DNA of 64,000 bases from Varanus komodoensis (taxonomy: Eukaryota > Chordata > Lepidosauria > Squamata > Varanidae). Both the position numbers and the translations under genes were made by a program. This document shows, one piece after another, positions 55,926 to 64,000 of the stretch. Position 1 is the stretch's first letter; the number at the start of each line of letters is the position of its first letter. Under the pieces are notes generated by a model. It was not told the origin of the DNA and searched no databases. It saw only the letters and a program-made list of their open reading frames with translations. The stretch is taken from contig NW_025336587.1 in NCBI RefSeq assembly GCF_004798865.1, positions 374,734-438,733 on the forward strand, in the 5' to 3' direction.

Positions 55926-57778
55926 CTGAGCTGAAGAATCTTCTGCTACCCAACAAAAAGGGATCTTCCATTATGACCAAACTGCCTATTTCATCCTTGT
56001 CCCCAGATGCCACTCATTCTCTTGCTGGCGTGCCCAATGCAAGTGCCAGTCCAGTCCACGCAGGTCAAGACCAGCCTTACAGGAGAGGCCCCCTCCATTT
56101 ACCAGCACAGGGCTACATCTTCCACAACTTCCACTGCCTCCTCTTCAGGCTGATGCTTGGGATCTGCATCGCAACATCACAAGCCCTCCGCAAGACTTGA
56201 CGCATCTGCAGACAAAGAAGGTCCCTGACCGTGGCCCATCCATGGCTAAACTGCAGGCTAATTCATGGCTGTCTCTAATCTCCTCCCCCACATCCCACAG
56301 CTTCAGCCCCACAGTGCTGGAGGGCCCAGATGTGGAAGGTAACAGTAAGAAGGTGCTACAACAGGAGGCTCGCCCCAAGACCTCCAATGTCCCCACCAGG
56401 TCATGCTCAGAGTCACGGCTGTGAGTTGTCATTCTGAGGTCTGATTAGGCTCCATCTGTCAACACTCTGCCGATTCTCTTGTTGGCCATGAGCCATCTTG
56501 CAGGATCTCAGGGAAAACGAGGCTCTGCATGTCACCTTCTCATGGGAGCTTGGTCAATTTGTAGCTGTACTCTAGCGTCGGGTTTTTTTTGTTTTGTTTT
56601 GTTTTGTTTCTGGTTTGGTTTGTTTTTTGGTGTGTCCCCCCCCCCCCCCCCCACTGCTGTCAAATAACACTTCTCTCCTCCTCCCCCAGCAACCACGGGT
56701 CTCTTCCTCTCCAGTTCCGCACCATCTGCAAAGAACGTTGGGACATGCAAAGGATGTTTTCCAAAGCCATTTGGAGGGACCTGCTGTGAAAATCAGCTGG
56801 CACCTTGTTTCGCTCAGGCAGGCTTCCTGTTTGCTTGGCTCTGCCAGGCCCTGAGATGATGGAAAGGCCACTGTAGCTGGAAGCCTGGTTTTATTCCCGC
56901 TCTGTCCTATGGAAATGGGCCATTCTTCCTGGAAAATTCTCTGTGTCCCATCCTCGGCTTGTGAATGGATGTGCTTTGCTTTCTTTTTTCATTCTCCCAG
57001 CATTGGCAACATCTAATTTCATCCTTGACTGTGCCAAAATTTCCTGGCATAGCTTGCCTGAATCTGTTTGCATCGAACCCTCAACTTACAGACCATAACT
57101 GATCAGGGCAGGAACTTCCTGCATTCTTTGATAGCTCCCTGGAAATGAACACAAACACTGTGCCTGGCTTGTGTTTCCCACTTTTGACCATCTACCCCTG
57201 AAAAACATCAGTTTTGTGAGCCATTCATCCAAAACATTTTGCAGCTGCATTCAAATAAGTTTCTCTATATTCCTTCTTCACTGCTTTTCTGCAGAATCCG
57301 GTTCTTCTTTCTCCTCTCCCCTCTCCCTTTCCCCTCACTTTTAAATGATTTTATTTTAACCTATGCTGGTGCTAAAGTCAGATAACCTCAATGGACAGGA
57401 TCAATAGCTCTCAGAACTGATAGAAAATTAGGCAGCTTTAATAAACTTCATGCATGGTTTCCTATGGCCGCCGTATATCAAAGAAGAAAACAAATATATC
57501 GACTCACTATCCCTTAGAATAGCACTTAGAAGGCACACTGGTGCAATATTCCTATCATTAAAAATGGTGATGAGAAGCTGAGAAGGCATCTCACTTAAAA
57601 TGAGAGGCTGGGAATGGAAAGGGCACCGTGAGTCTGACCTTGAAGGAGAACATTCATCCCATGTGCAAAACTGCAAAAGGAACAGCTTCGCTCTTTCCTC
57701 AGCAGAGATTTAATCAGCTTTCTGCAGGCAGGGAAATTTTGCCCGAGAGAAACCATTCAGTTCTAGAACACTGAATTT
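55926..57778. other. Unassigned stretch
   Basis: Bases 56030-56450 carry a 95-codon minus-strand frame with acidic, serine-rich text (SRDSEHDLVGTLEVLG), faintly like the LTR-like family of the first 11 kb. This is not enough to assign. A GTTTT run (56583-56630) and a 17-C run (56636-56652) follow. Nothing else is recognised. Confidence 0.3.
56583..56652. repeat. GTTTT run followed by 17 C
   Basis: TTTTGTTTTGTTTTG units and a homopolymer C run are seen directly. The C run can fold as a quadruplex on the minus strand and is error-prone in sequencing. Confidence 0.9.
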
Positions 57779-57900
57779 ATAGAATCATAGAATGCTAGAG
57801 TTGGAAGGGGTGAAGAAGGCCATTCAGTCCAACCCCCTGCAGTTGCAGGACGCCAAGTCACACCAGCCCACTCAGCTGACTGTCCAATTAAAAAACAGTT
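57779..57900 (-). mobile_element. CR1-type LINE 3' end
   Basis: ATAGAATCATAGAATGCTAG, AGTTGGAAGGGGTGAAGAAG, GCCATTCAGTCCAACCCCCT and GCTGACTGTCCAATTAAA form the inverted CR1 terminus. It is short and 5' truncated. Confidence 0.85.
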
Positions 57901-60249
57901 CAAACATTCAAAATGGTTCGATCCTTGAATGTTCAGTTCTGGAAACTTTGTCTCTAGATGTGTGCATCTTAATTGTACCAAGTCCTACATTGCATGTGCT
58001 TTCTGACACACACACACACAAAGAAATCTCACAATCCAGTGTAGAGATGTGTTCCTATAGCAGCTTTCACATTCCCGATACCATCCAGGCGGGCTGCGTG
58101 GCCAGTGCAAGATGCAGTCCAGAGCAGGGCAGGTGGAAATCCTGCACTTTTCTTGAGACATCGTTCCATTCGCTAGGAAGCCCCCTTAGGGTGCAACTAC
58201 GTCCAGGATCTTGGGCAGCTCTGGTGGGAGTTAGATAGAAGGAAGCTCTTCAGTCCAGTGGTTCTTCCTCTGCCATGATAATGAAATAGATCAGGGCCGT
58301 CCATGAAGCTTAATGTGTGGAATTCAAAACAAAGGAAAAAATTGGAAAACTTATGGGCTGGAGTTGGAGTGCTCATGCTTACTTTACTCAGGAGGTGGCA
58401 GAGGAGGGCATGCCAGCACCCCCTGTTCCATTGCACATTTATCCCTCCTACAGCCTGCAGCCACCATGGCTTCCCTCACTAGGGAATTAAAGCAGCAGGG
58501 AAAGCAGTGGGAGGGAACTCTTCAGGAATACTGCATCACAGTTGAGAGATGGGTAGTTAAAGGAAAAGGTGGTGCGGAGCCCTTGCACAGCACCCTTCCA
58601 AATGCTGGCACAACAGGGCAGCCTCCTCCTGCCTGGTGTTAGACACAGCTCTGCCCCCACCCACCCCTCTTGCAGAGAGAGAGTGGGAGAGAGAGTACCT
58701 AACATTGCTCAAATGATTGACTGGCCTCCCCACCCCCTTTTTGCACAACTGCCATGCCAACAGCTCAACAGCTGCAGCTAAATTGTCCTTTGCCACTGTG
58801 GTCAGTAAAGGCTCGCTGGTCTTTCCGGCAAGGCAACCACAGCAAGAATCAAAAGGGGGAAGGAAGGAAAGCCACAACAGCTGCATGAAAGCAGCAGCTG
58901 GGCTCCGCTTGATCCAACCAGCACCAAAATCTAATTTGGAGTCTCCCATGACTGGGGTCCTGGGAACCAGAAAATTATCCAGAGCCATTGGTACAATTCT
59001 CCACACACCTCGCTGCATGTGTGGAAGCTCTTCCTTTCCTTAAAAAGAAGGATAGGCTTGGTCATTTTGAAATGGGTGCCTGTGCTGCAGGTGCCCCACG
59101 GCCTCTAGTTTGGTTACTTCAAGTGCAATAAATGAGTGGCAGGGCCCTTTCGTCCCACCCTTCTTCAGGGCAAGCCACGTATGAGAAGCTGCACGGCTCA
59201 TCAGCTCACTCGACGTGACATGTGCGTGATTGGTGGGGCGGATTGCCACAGGCTTAATGAGGTTTGTGTGCGCATGCAGCCCTTGACTTCATCAAAACTC
59301 TCCAAATTCCACTCATGCCTGTACTGGCTTGCAATATTTCTTTCTTTCTTCCTGTGTGAAAATTGTTGTGTACTGCCAGAGGTATACCTCATCTCTGCAT
59401 GTCTCTGAAAGGGCCACACTCTTCCCCCATTGATTAAAGGGTTGTTCATGTGCATTTTTCAAAGTTACACACTTTTTCATAAGCACCATGCAAATATATG
59501 CAAAGAAATGCATTGCTTTGATCTGCAAATCATACCACAAGTTGAAAGATGCATGTGCTTCTGTCTGCAGATTGTGTGTGAGTTTGCACTCAGACTGGGA
59601 GTACGCAAACTAAGTGAACCCTCCTTGAAACAACCGAATGAATTTCTAGCACACCTCCATCCACAACTATAGATTGGGAAGGTTCCATTCTGCCTCCATT
59701 GAGAACCCACATGACCAGAGGTGCTCTTTCTGCCCTTAGTGTGGGGAACAGAAAACAAAATAGATCCTAAAATACATGTATTTAAATACATCTTTTAAGG
59801 AAAAAATGCATTTCAGTATGTGTCATTGAGACAAAACTGTTCTAGAAATGTGCCTTCTGTGAGAAAATAAATAGAAAAAGGTGTATATTTTTCTGTGAAT
59901 CAACCCAATTCCCATTTTGCAAACCAACCCAATATCCTTCAGCAACTACCGATCTCCAAACTTTGCAGTGTGGTTGTCCAGTCATGAAACCCATGCAAAA
60001 AATGTGCTATGTTACGAGGATGTGTGCACAAAACTCCTATCTCTTAGTGAAACTGCCACCCAAGCCATAAGGAGAAATCACTTGCAAATGTGTGTATTTT
60101 GGGCAAAAAAGCATATATTTCTCTGGATACATAAGGAAGAATATGTACAAGAATGCATGCAAAATTTCCAGCATATCCAGCCTTCTGGGCAAGATCAGAA
60201 GCGTTTCCAGCATCAGAGCAAAGGAACCATTCTCTCAGTCAAATTGTCA
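57901..60249. other. Unassigned stretch with A-rich degenerate field
   Basis: No gene is seen. Bases 59430-59570 and 59760-60180 are a field of diverged units built from words like AAATGTGTGTATTTTG, AAAAGCATATATTTCTCTG and AAGAATATGTACAAGAATGC. This suggests an old short-period tandem or an unknown repeat. The remainder is unassigned. Confidence 0.35.
59760..60180. repeat. Degenerate A-rich ATGTGCATATTT-type repeat field
   Basis: Units of about 30-45 bases recur with loose spelling. Each has an AAATG(T/C)(G)(C/T)AT core and a TATTT(T)CTGTGA-like end. Similar patches lie at 4430-4600, 12560-12720, 28980-29100, 40375-40530 and 61260-61400. Period and family cannot be fixed by eye. Confidence 0.35.
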
Positions 60250-60330
60250 TGGCCATGTTGGGACCAGAACCAGAATCACCCAAGTCCCAGCCCAACACTC
60301 TAACCACTAGACCAGTCTGGCTCTCTAGGA
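60250..60330 (-). mobile_element. Squamate SINE tRNA-like head
   Basis: GACCAGAACCAGAATCACCC, AAGTCCCAGCCCAACACTCT and AACCACTAGACCAGTCTGGC are the reverse complement of the SINE head, covering both Pol III boxes. The body is missing. Confidence 0.75.
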
Positions 60331-60877
60331 GTCATGTCAACGTTAGTGATTTTGTTCTGTCCCAGCCAGATGGAGAGTTTGCAGTTTCTCCATTCTGGTA
60401 AGTGATAAGCTGGTGAAGAATTTTTATTCTGGAGGTGCCAAAGTTAAGAATGACATTAACAAGCTCTTTGACAAGTGCAGAATACATCTCTGCATTCAAG
60501 CACTGTATGGATTAAGAAGGATTTTTTAAACAAAAAATCTCATTTGCACAAATGTTGGGACCCAGGAGAAAACGCCAATCCCATTTGTGCAGCTCCTGGG
60601 ACCCAGCAAGAAAAATGCATGCACACCAACCTCATTTTTGAGAAGTTCGCCACTACTAATGAATAAATGTGTGCTGCAAACTAATTGCAGCAGTTTAAGG
60701 CAATGCCACTGGGGAAAATGGCATCGTGTCAGGACTAAAGCGGTAAGATCAGTTGTTATTTCCCTGCCAAAACAGTAGAGCTGCAGCTAACATTTTCACA
60801 GATGAAAAGCCCACATAGAACAAACGGTTTACCTTATACGATGAAACAGAATGGGTGAACTGTTAGAATACTGTATA
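60331..60877. other. Unassigned stretch
   Basis: Nothing is recognised apart from short A-rich parts. Confidence 0.3.
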
Positions 60878-61003
60878 GCAAAGATGAAGAAACTGTGACT
60901 TCAGGGCATTGTCAGACTCAGATTCCTATCAGCCCCAGACAGCATGGGCACTGCTCATGAATGATGGGAGTTGAAACTGCGTGCTGCAGATTCCTCACTC
61001 CTG
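60878..61003. mobile_element. hAT-like mini element (MITE)
   Basis: Outer ends pair loosely: AGCAAAGATGAAGAAACTG on the left against the complement of CAGATTCCTCACTCCTG on the right. The middle is self-complementary, with CAGATTCCTATCAGCCCCAG, ACAGCATGGGCACTGC and AATGATGGGAGTTGAAACTG. Comparable short palindromic elements, ending in a CACCCCTG-type terminus, occur in many sauropsid genomes. No clear target duplication is visible. Confidence 0.55.
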
Positions 61004-61489
61004 TTTAATGGAATGCTTAACAATCCACTGGTTTAAGCAGCAGATAAAACTGGGAAGGACGGAATTCTTAAAAGAAAGAAAGAAGGAAGGAAAGAACTCC
61101 ACAGGATATAGTAACAAATAGTTTCAGTTCAGTTTTGGTCAGAACTTACCCACTTTGTACCTTCTAAGCCAAGCACTGAGTTGGATGCTATCTGCAGCTG
61201 AAGGCCATACCTACATTTTTGAGCTCACAATGTGACACACAGACTACAATAAACACACATTCAGCAGTGCATGGAAAAATATGTGCATTTCAAATACTCT
61301 TTCATCAGTGGGAGAAAAAGGATTCTATTTCAAAGGTGTACACAGTTGACACACAACTTTAGGAAAATGTACAGGCAAATATTCATGGAATTTCAGGTGC
61401 AAAGAAAAGGAAAGGAAAACACAAGCCCACAGTCTGGGGTAGGTTCATCTCAGAATGTTCTTTCAGGCTGAATTGGATGAGGTTGAGTT
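61004..61489. other. Unassigned stretch with GAAA/GGAA run
   Basis: An AAAGAAAGAAAGAAGGAAGG run lies at 61070-61095. Bases 61260-61400 resemble the A-rich degenerate field. There is no gene. Confidence 0.35.
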
Positions 61490-61607
61490 CAGGTGCTTTG
61501 CCTGTACTCATAATTTTCTCCAGTTTTTAAATATTTTCTATATTGTGGATTTTCATATTAACTATGGAGTAGTTTTAACTGTTCTTTTAAATATTGTAAG
61601 CCACCCT
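61490..61607 (+). mobile_element. L2-type LINE tail cut by BovB
   Basis: A T-rich region ending TTTAACTGTTCTTTTAAATA, TTGTAAGCCACCCT is the start of an L2 terminus. It stops where BovB begins, so BovB probably inserted into it. Confidence 0.6.
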
Positions 61608-64000
61608 ACTCCTTCATGGATCACTGCCTTGTGGTGGCGAAGGGGCTTGCGTAGCTCAATGAAGCTATGAGCTCTGCCGTGCAGGGGCACCCAAGACGGA
61701 CAGGTCATAGCAGAGAGTTCTGACAAAACATGATCCACTGGGGAAGGAAATGGCAACCCGCTCCAGTACCCGTGCCATGAAAACCCCATGGACAGTACCA
61801 AGAGGCAAAATGATACAACGCTGGAAGATGAGCCCCTCAGGTCGGAAGGTGTTCAATATGCTACTGGGGAAGAGCAGAGGGCTAGTACTAGTAGTGCCAG
61901 AAAGAGTGAAGCGACTGGGCCAAAGCCGAAAGGACACTCAGTTGCAGATGTATCTGGTGGTGAAAGGAGAGTCCGATGCTGCAAAGATCTAAACTCCATA
62001 GGAACCTGGAATGTAAGATCCATGAATCAAGGCAAGCTGGACGTGGTCAAACAAGAGATGACAAGACTGAACATCGACATCTTGGGAATCAGTGAACTAG
62101 ATGGACAGGAATGGGTGAATTTAATTCAGATGACCATCAGGTATACTACTGCGGGCAAGAATCCCTCAGAAGAAATGGAGTAGCCTTCATAGTCAATAAA
62201 AGAGTAGGAAAAGCAGTACTGGGATACAATCTCCAAAATGACAGAATGATCTCAGTTCGAATCCAAGGCAAACTATTCAACATCACAGGAGTCCAAGTCT
62301 GTGCCCCAACCACTGATGCTGAAGAAGCTGAAGTTGACCGGTTCTATGATGGCCTACAACAGCTTCTAGAATTAACACCAAAAATGATGTCCTTATCATC
62401 ATGGGGGATTAGAATGCTAAAGTGGGAAGCCAAAAGATAACTGGAATAACAGGCAAGTTTGGCCTTGGAGTACAAAATGAAGCAGGACACAGGCTGGTAG
62501 AATTTTGTCAAGAGAATACGATGGTCATAGCAAACACTCTTTTCCAACAACCCAAGAGACGACTCTACACATGGACATCACCAGACGGTCAACACAGAAA
62601 TCAGATTGACTATGTGCTCTGCAGTCAAAGATGGGGAAGCTCTATACAGTCAGTAAAAACTAGACCAGGAGCCGACTGTGGCTCAGATCATGAGCTTTCT
62701 GTTGCAAAATTTAGGCTTAAATTGAAGAAAGTAGGGAAAAGCACTAGTCCACTCAGGTATGACCTAAATCATATCCCTGATGAATATACAGTAGAGGTGA
62801 CAAATAGACTTAAGGAATTAGATTTGATAGACAGAGTGCCTGAAGAACTATGGATGGACATTGTACAAGAGTCAGCAACTAAAACCATCCCAAAGAAAAA
62901 GAAATGCAAGAAAGCAAAATGGCTGTCTGAGGAAGCTTTACAAATATCTGAGGAAAGAAGGGAAGTGAAAGGCAAGGGAAAAAGAGAAAGATACACCCAA
63001 TTGAATGCAGAATTCCAGAGAATAGCTAGAAGAGATAAGAATGCCTTCTTAAATGAACAGTGCAAAGAAATAGAAGAAAACAATAGAATAGGGAGGACCA
63101 GAGATCTCTTCAAGAAAATCGGAGATATGAAGGGAAGATTTCATGCAAACATGGGCATGATAAAGGACCAAAATGGCAGGGACCTAACAGAGGCAGAAGA
63201 GATTAAGAAGAGGTGGCAAGATTACAAAGAGGAACTATACAAGAAAGAGCTTAACGTCCCTGATAACCATGATGGGGTGGTCACTGACCTCGAGCCAGAC
63301 ATCCTGGAATGTGAAGTCAAATGGGCCTTAGGAAGTCTGAGCAACAACAAAGCTAGTGGAGGTGACAGTATTCCAGCTGAGCTATTCAAAATCTTAAAAG
63401 ACGATGCAGTAAAAGTGCTACACTCAACATGCCAGCAAATTTGGAAAACTCAACAGTGGCCACAGGATTGGAAAATGTCAGTTTATATTCTGATCCCAAA
63501 GAAGGGCAATGGCATCGAATGTTCAAACTACCGCACCATTGCACTCATTTCACATGCTAGCAAAGTTATGCTCAAAATCCTACAAGCCAGGCTCCAGCAG
63601 TATGTGAACCAAGAACTACCAGAATACAGGCAGAATTTCAAAGAGGGAGAGGAACTAGAGGTCAAATTGCCAACATACCCTGGATCATGGAGAAAGCTAG
63701 GGATTTCCAGAAAAACATCTACTTCTGCTTCATTGACTATGAGAAAGCCTTTGATTGTGTGGATCACAACAAATTGTGGCAAGTTCTTAAAGAGATGGGA
63801 GTACTTGACCATCTTATTTGTCTCTTGAGAAACCCATATGAGGGTCAAGAAGCAACAGTGAGAACTGGACATGGAACCACTGATTGGTTCAAAATTGAGA
63901 AAGGAGTTTGGCAAGGCTGTATACTGTCGTCCTGCCTATTTAACTTATATGCAGAGCACATCATGAGAAAGGCAGGGCTAAATGAATCACCAGTTGGAAT
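61608..64000 (+). mobile_element. BovB (RTE clade) LINE, 5' end through reverse transcriptase, cut by the window end
   Basis: This is the longest element in the window. It has a leader from 61608 (ACTCCTTCATGGATCACTGC). A frame then leads into GTWNVRSMNQGKLDVVKQEM with NIDILGISE, the first endonuclease blocks. A second frame follows (GEFNSDDHQVYYCGQESLRR, then VQVCAPTTDAEEAEVDRFYD) and a third, 468-codon frame from 62422. That third frame holds IDYVLCSQRW and GADCGSDHE, which complete the AP-endonuclease. It then carries the linker KKKKCKKAKWLSEEAL and the start of the reverse transcriptase (NKASGGDSIPAELFKIL, NYRTIALISHASKVMLKIL). FIDYEKAFDCVDHNKLW and GCILSSCLFNLYAE follow in yet another frame after about 63640. 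At least three frame changes make it inactive, but the protein matches remain long, so it is fairly young. The YADD box and 3' end lie beyond the window. Confidence 0.95.
62422..63828 (+). CDS. BovB ORF2 fragment (endonuclease end, linker, first part of reverse transcriptase)
   Basis: This is a 468-codon open frame within the BovB element, not a host gene. Residues 1-110 finish the AP-endonuclease domain: KFGLGVQNEAGHRLVEFCQE, a RLYTWTSPDGQHRNQIDYVL stretch, and the catalytic-type SDHE near residue 90. Residues 110-300 are a lysine-rich linker with RWQDYKEELYKKEL. From about residue 310 it is reverse transcriptase, with KASGGDSIPAELF and PQDWKMSVYILIPKKGNGIE, then NYRTIALISHASKVMLKILQ. The last 60-odd residues after ELPEYRQNF are out of frame with the family. 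The start codon is arbitrary, since the family protein begins upstream in other frames. A full BovB ORF2 is about 1000 residues. Confidence 0.85.
   Translation: MGSQKITGITGKFGLGVQNEAGHRLVEFCQENTMVIANTLFQQPKRRLYTWTSPDGQHRNQIDYVLCSQRWGSSIQSVKTRPGADCGSDHELSVAKFRLKLKKVGKSTSPLRYDLNHIPDEYTVEVTNRLKELDLIDRVPEELWMDIVQESATKTIPKKKKCKKAKWLSEEALQISEERREVKGKGKRERYTQLNAEFQRIARRDKNAFLNEQCKEIEENNRIGRTRDLFKKIGDMKGRFHANMGMIKDQNGRDLTEAEEIKKRWQDYKEELYKKELNVPDNHDGVVTDLEPDILECEVKWALGSLSNNKASGGDSIPAELFKILKDDAVKVLHSTCQQIWKTQQWPQDWKMSVYILIPKKGNGIECSNYRTIALISHASKVMLKILQARLQQYVNQELPEYRQNFKEGEELEVKLPTYPGSWRKLGISRKTSTSASLTMRKPLIVWITTNCGKFLKRWEYLTILFVS

Noticed and set aside
56145-56432. 95-codon acidic minus-strand frame as part of the LTR-like family
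   Set aside because: Only a vague resemblance in composition. No ordered blocks shared with the four copies were found.
1-64000. CRISPR array, bacterial operon or phage features
   Set aside because: The repeat content is clearly vertebrate, with no regular spacer-repeat pattern and no prokaryotic-type coding density.

Overview
The window looks like non-coding DNA of a squamate reptile (lizard or snake). The main evidence is the repeat mix. A long BovB (RTE-clade) LINE sits beside many truncated L2-type and CR1-type LINE ends, a tRNA-derived SINE of the Sauria/squamate kind with readable Pol III boxes, hAT-like mini elements and a 5S rRNA-derived stretch. I found no exon or open frame that can be tied to a host protein. 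The longest open frame (468 codons, 62422-63828) belongs to the BovB element. Most other long frames lie in GC-rich, stop-poor DNA.

Layout. 1-11.2 kb holds four copies of one LTR-like interspersed repeat in alternating orientation, a BovB 3' end abutting an L2 3' region, an RTE-like LINE tail, a near-perfect 42-bp palindrome (7404-7445) and a 5S rRNA-like stretch (10122-10205). 11-24 kb is mostly unassigned DNA with a second RTE-like LINE remnant at 13.5-14.1 kb, a cluster of five L2 tails at 14.8-16.9 kb and minus-strand SINEs near 20-21 kb. 24.8-26.2 kb is a CR1 whose endonuclease part is joined directly to its 3' region. 28-38 kb carries several SINEs, an RTE-like tail and a CR1 3' region. 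41-42.4 kb has two RTE-like tails. 46.8-47.7 kb is a compact BovB that keeps both ends, lacks its middle and appears to have an 8-bp target duplication. 51.2-55.9 kb is a dense graveyard: CR1 inside L2, a well-preserved SINE, another LINE tail, and L2 pieces facing each other. 59.4-60.2 kb is an A-rich degenerate repeat field. 61.6-64.0 kb is the 5' two thirds of a BovB that runs off the window.

There is no gene network to describe. What interacts here are retrotransposons: BovB, CR1 and L2 supply reverse transcriptase, and the SINEs are presumed to use that machinery. Several stretches without recognisable repeats could be conserved non-coding or regulatory DNA, but that needs cross-species alignment. 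Family names rest on remembered protein and tail signatures, and most boundaries are accurate only to about 10-50 bases.
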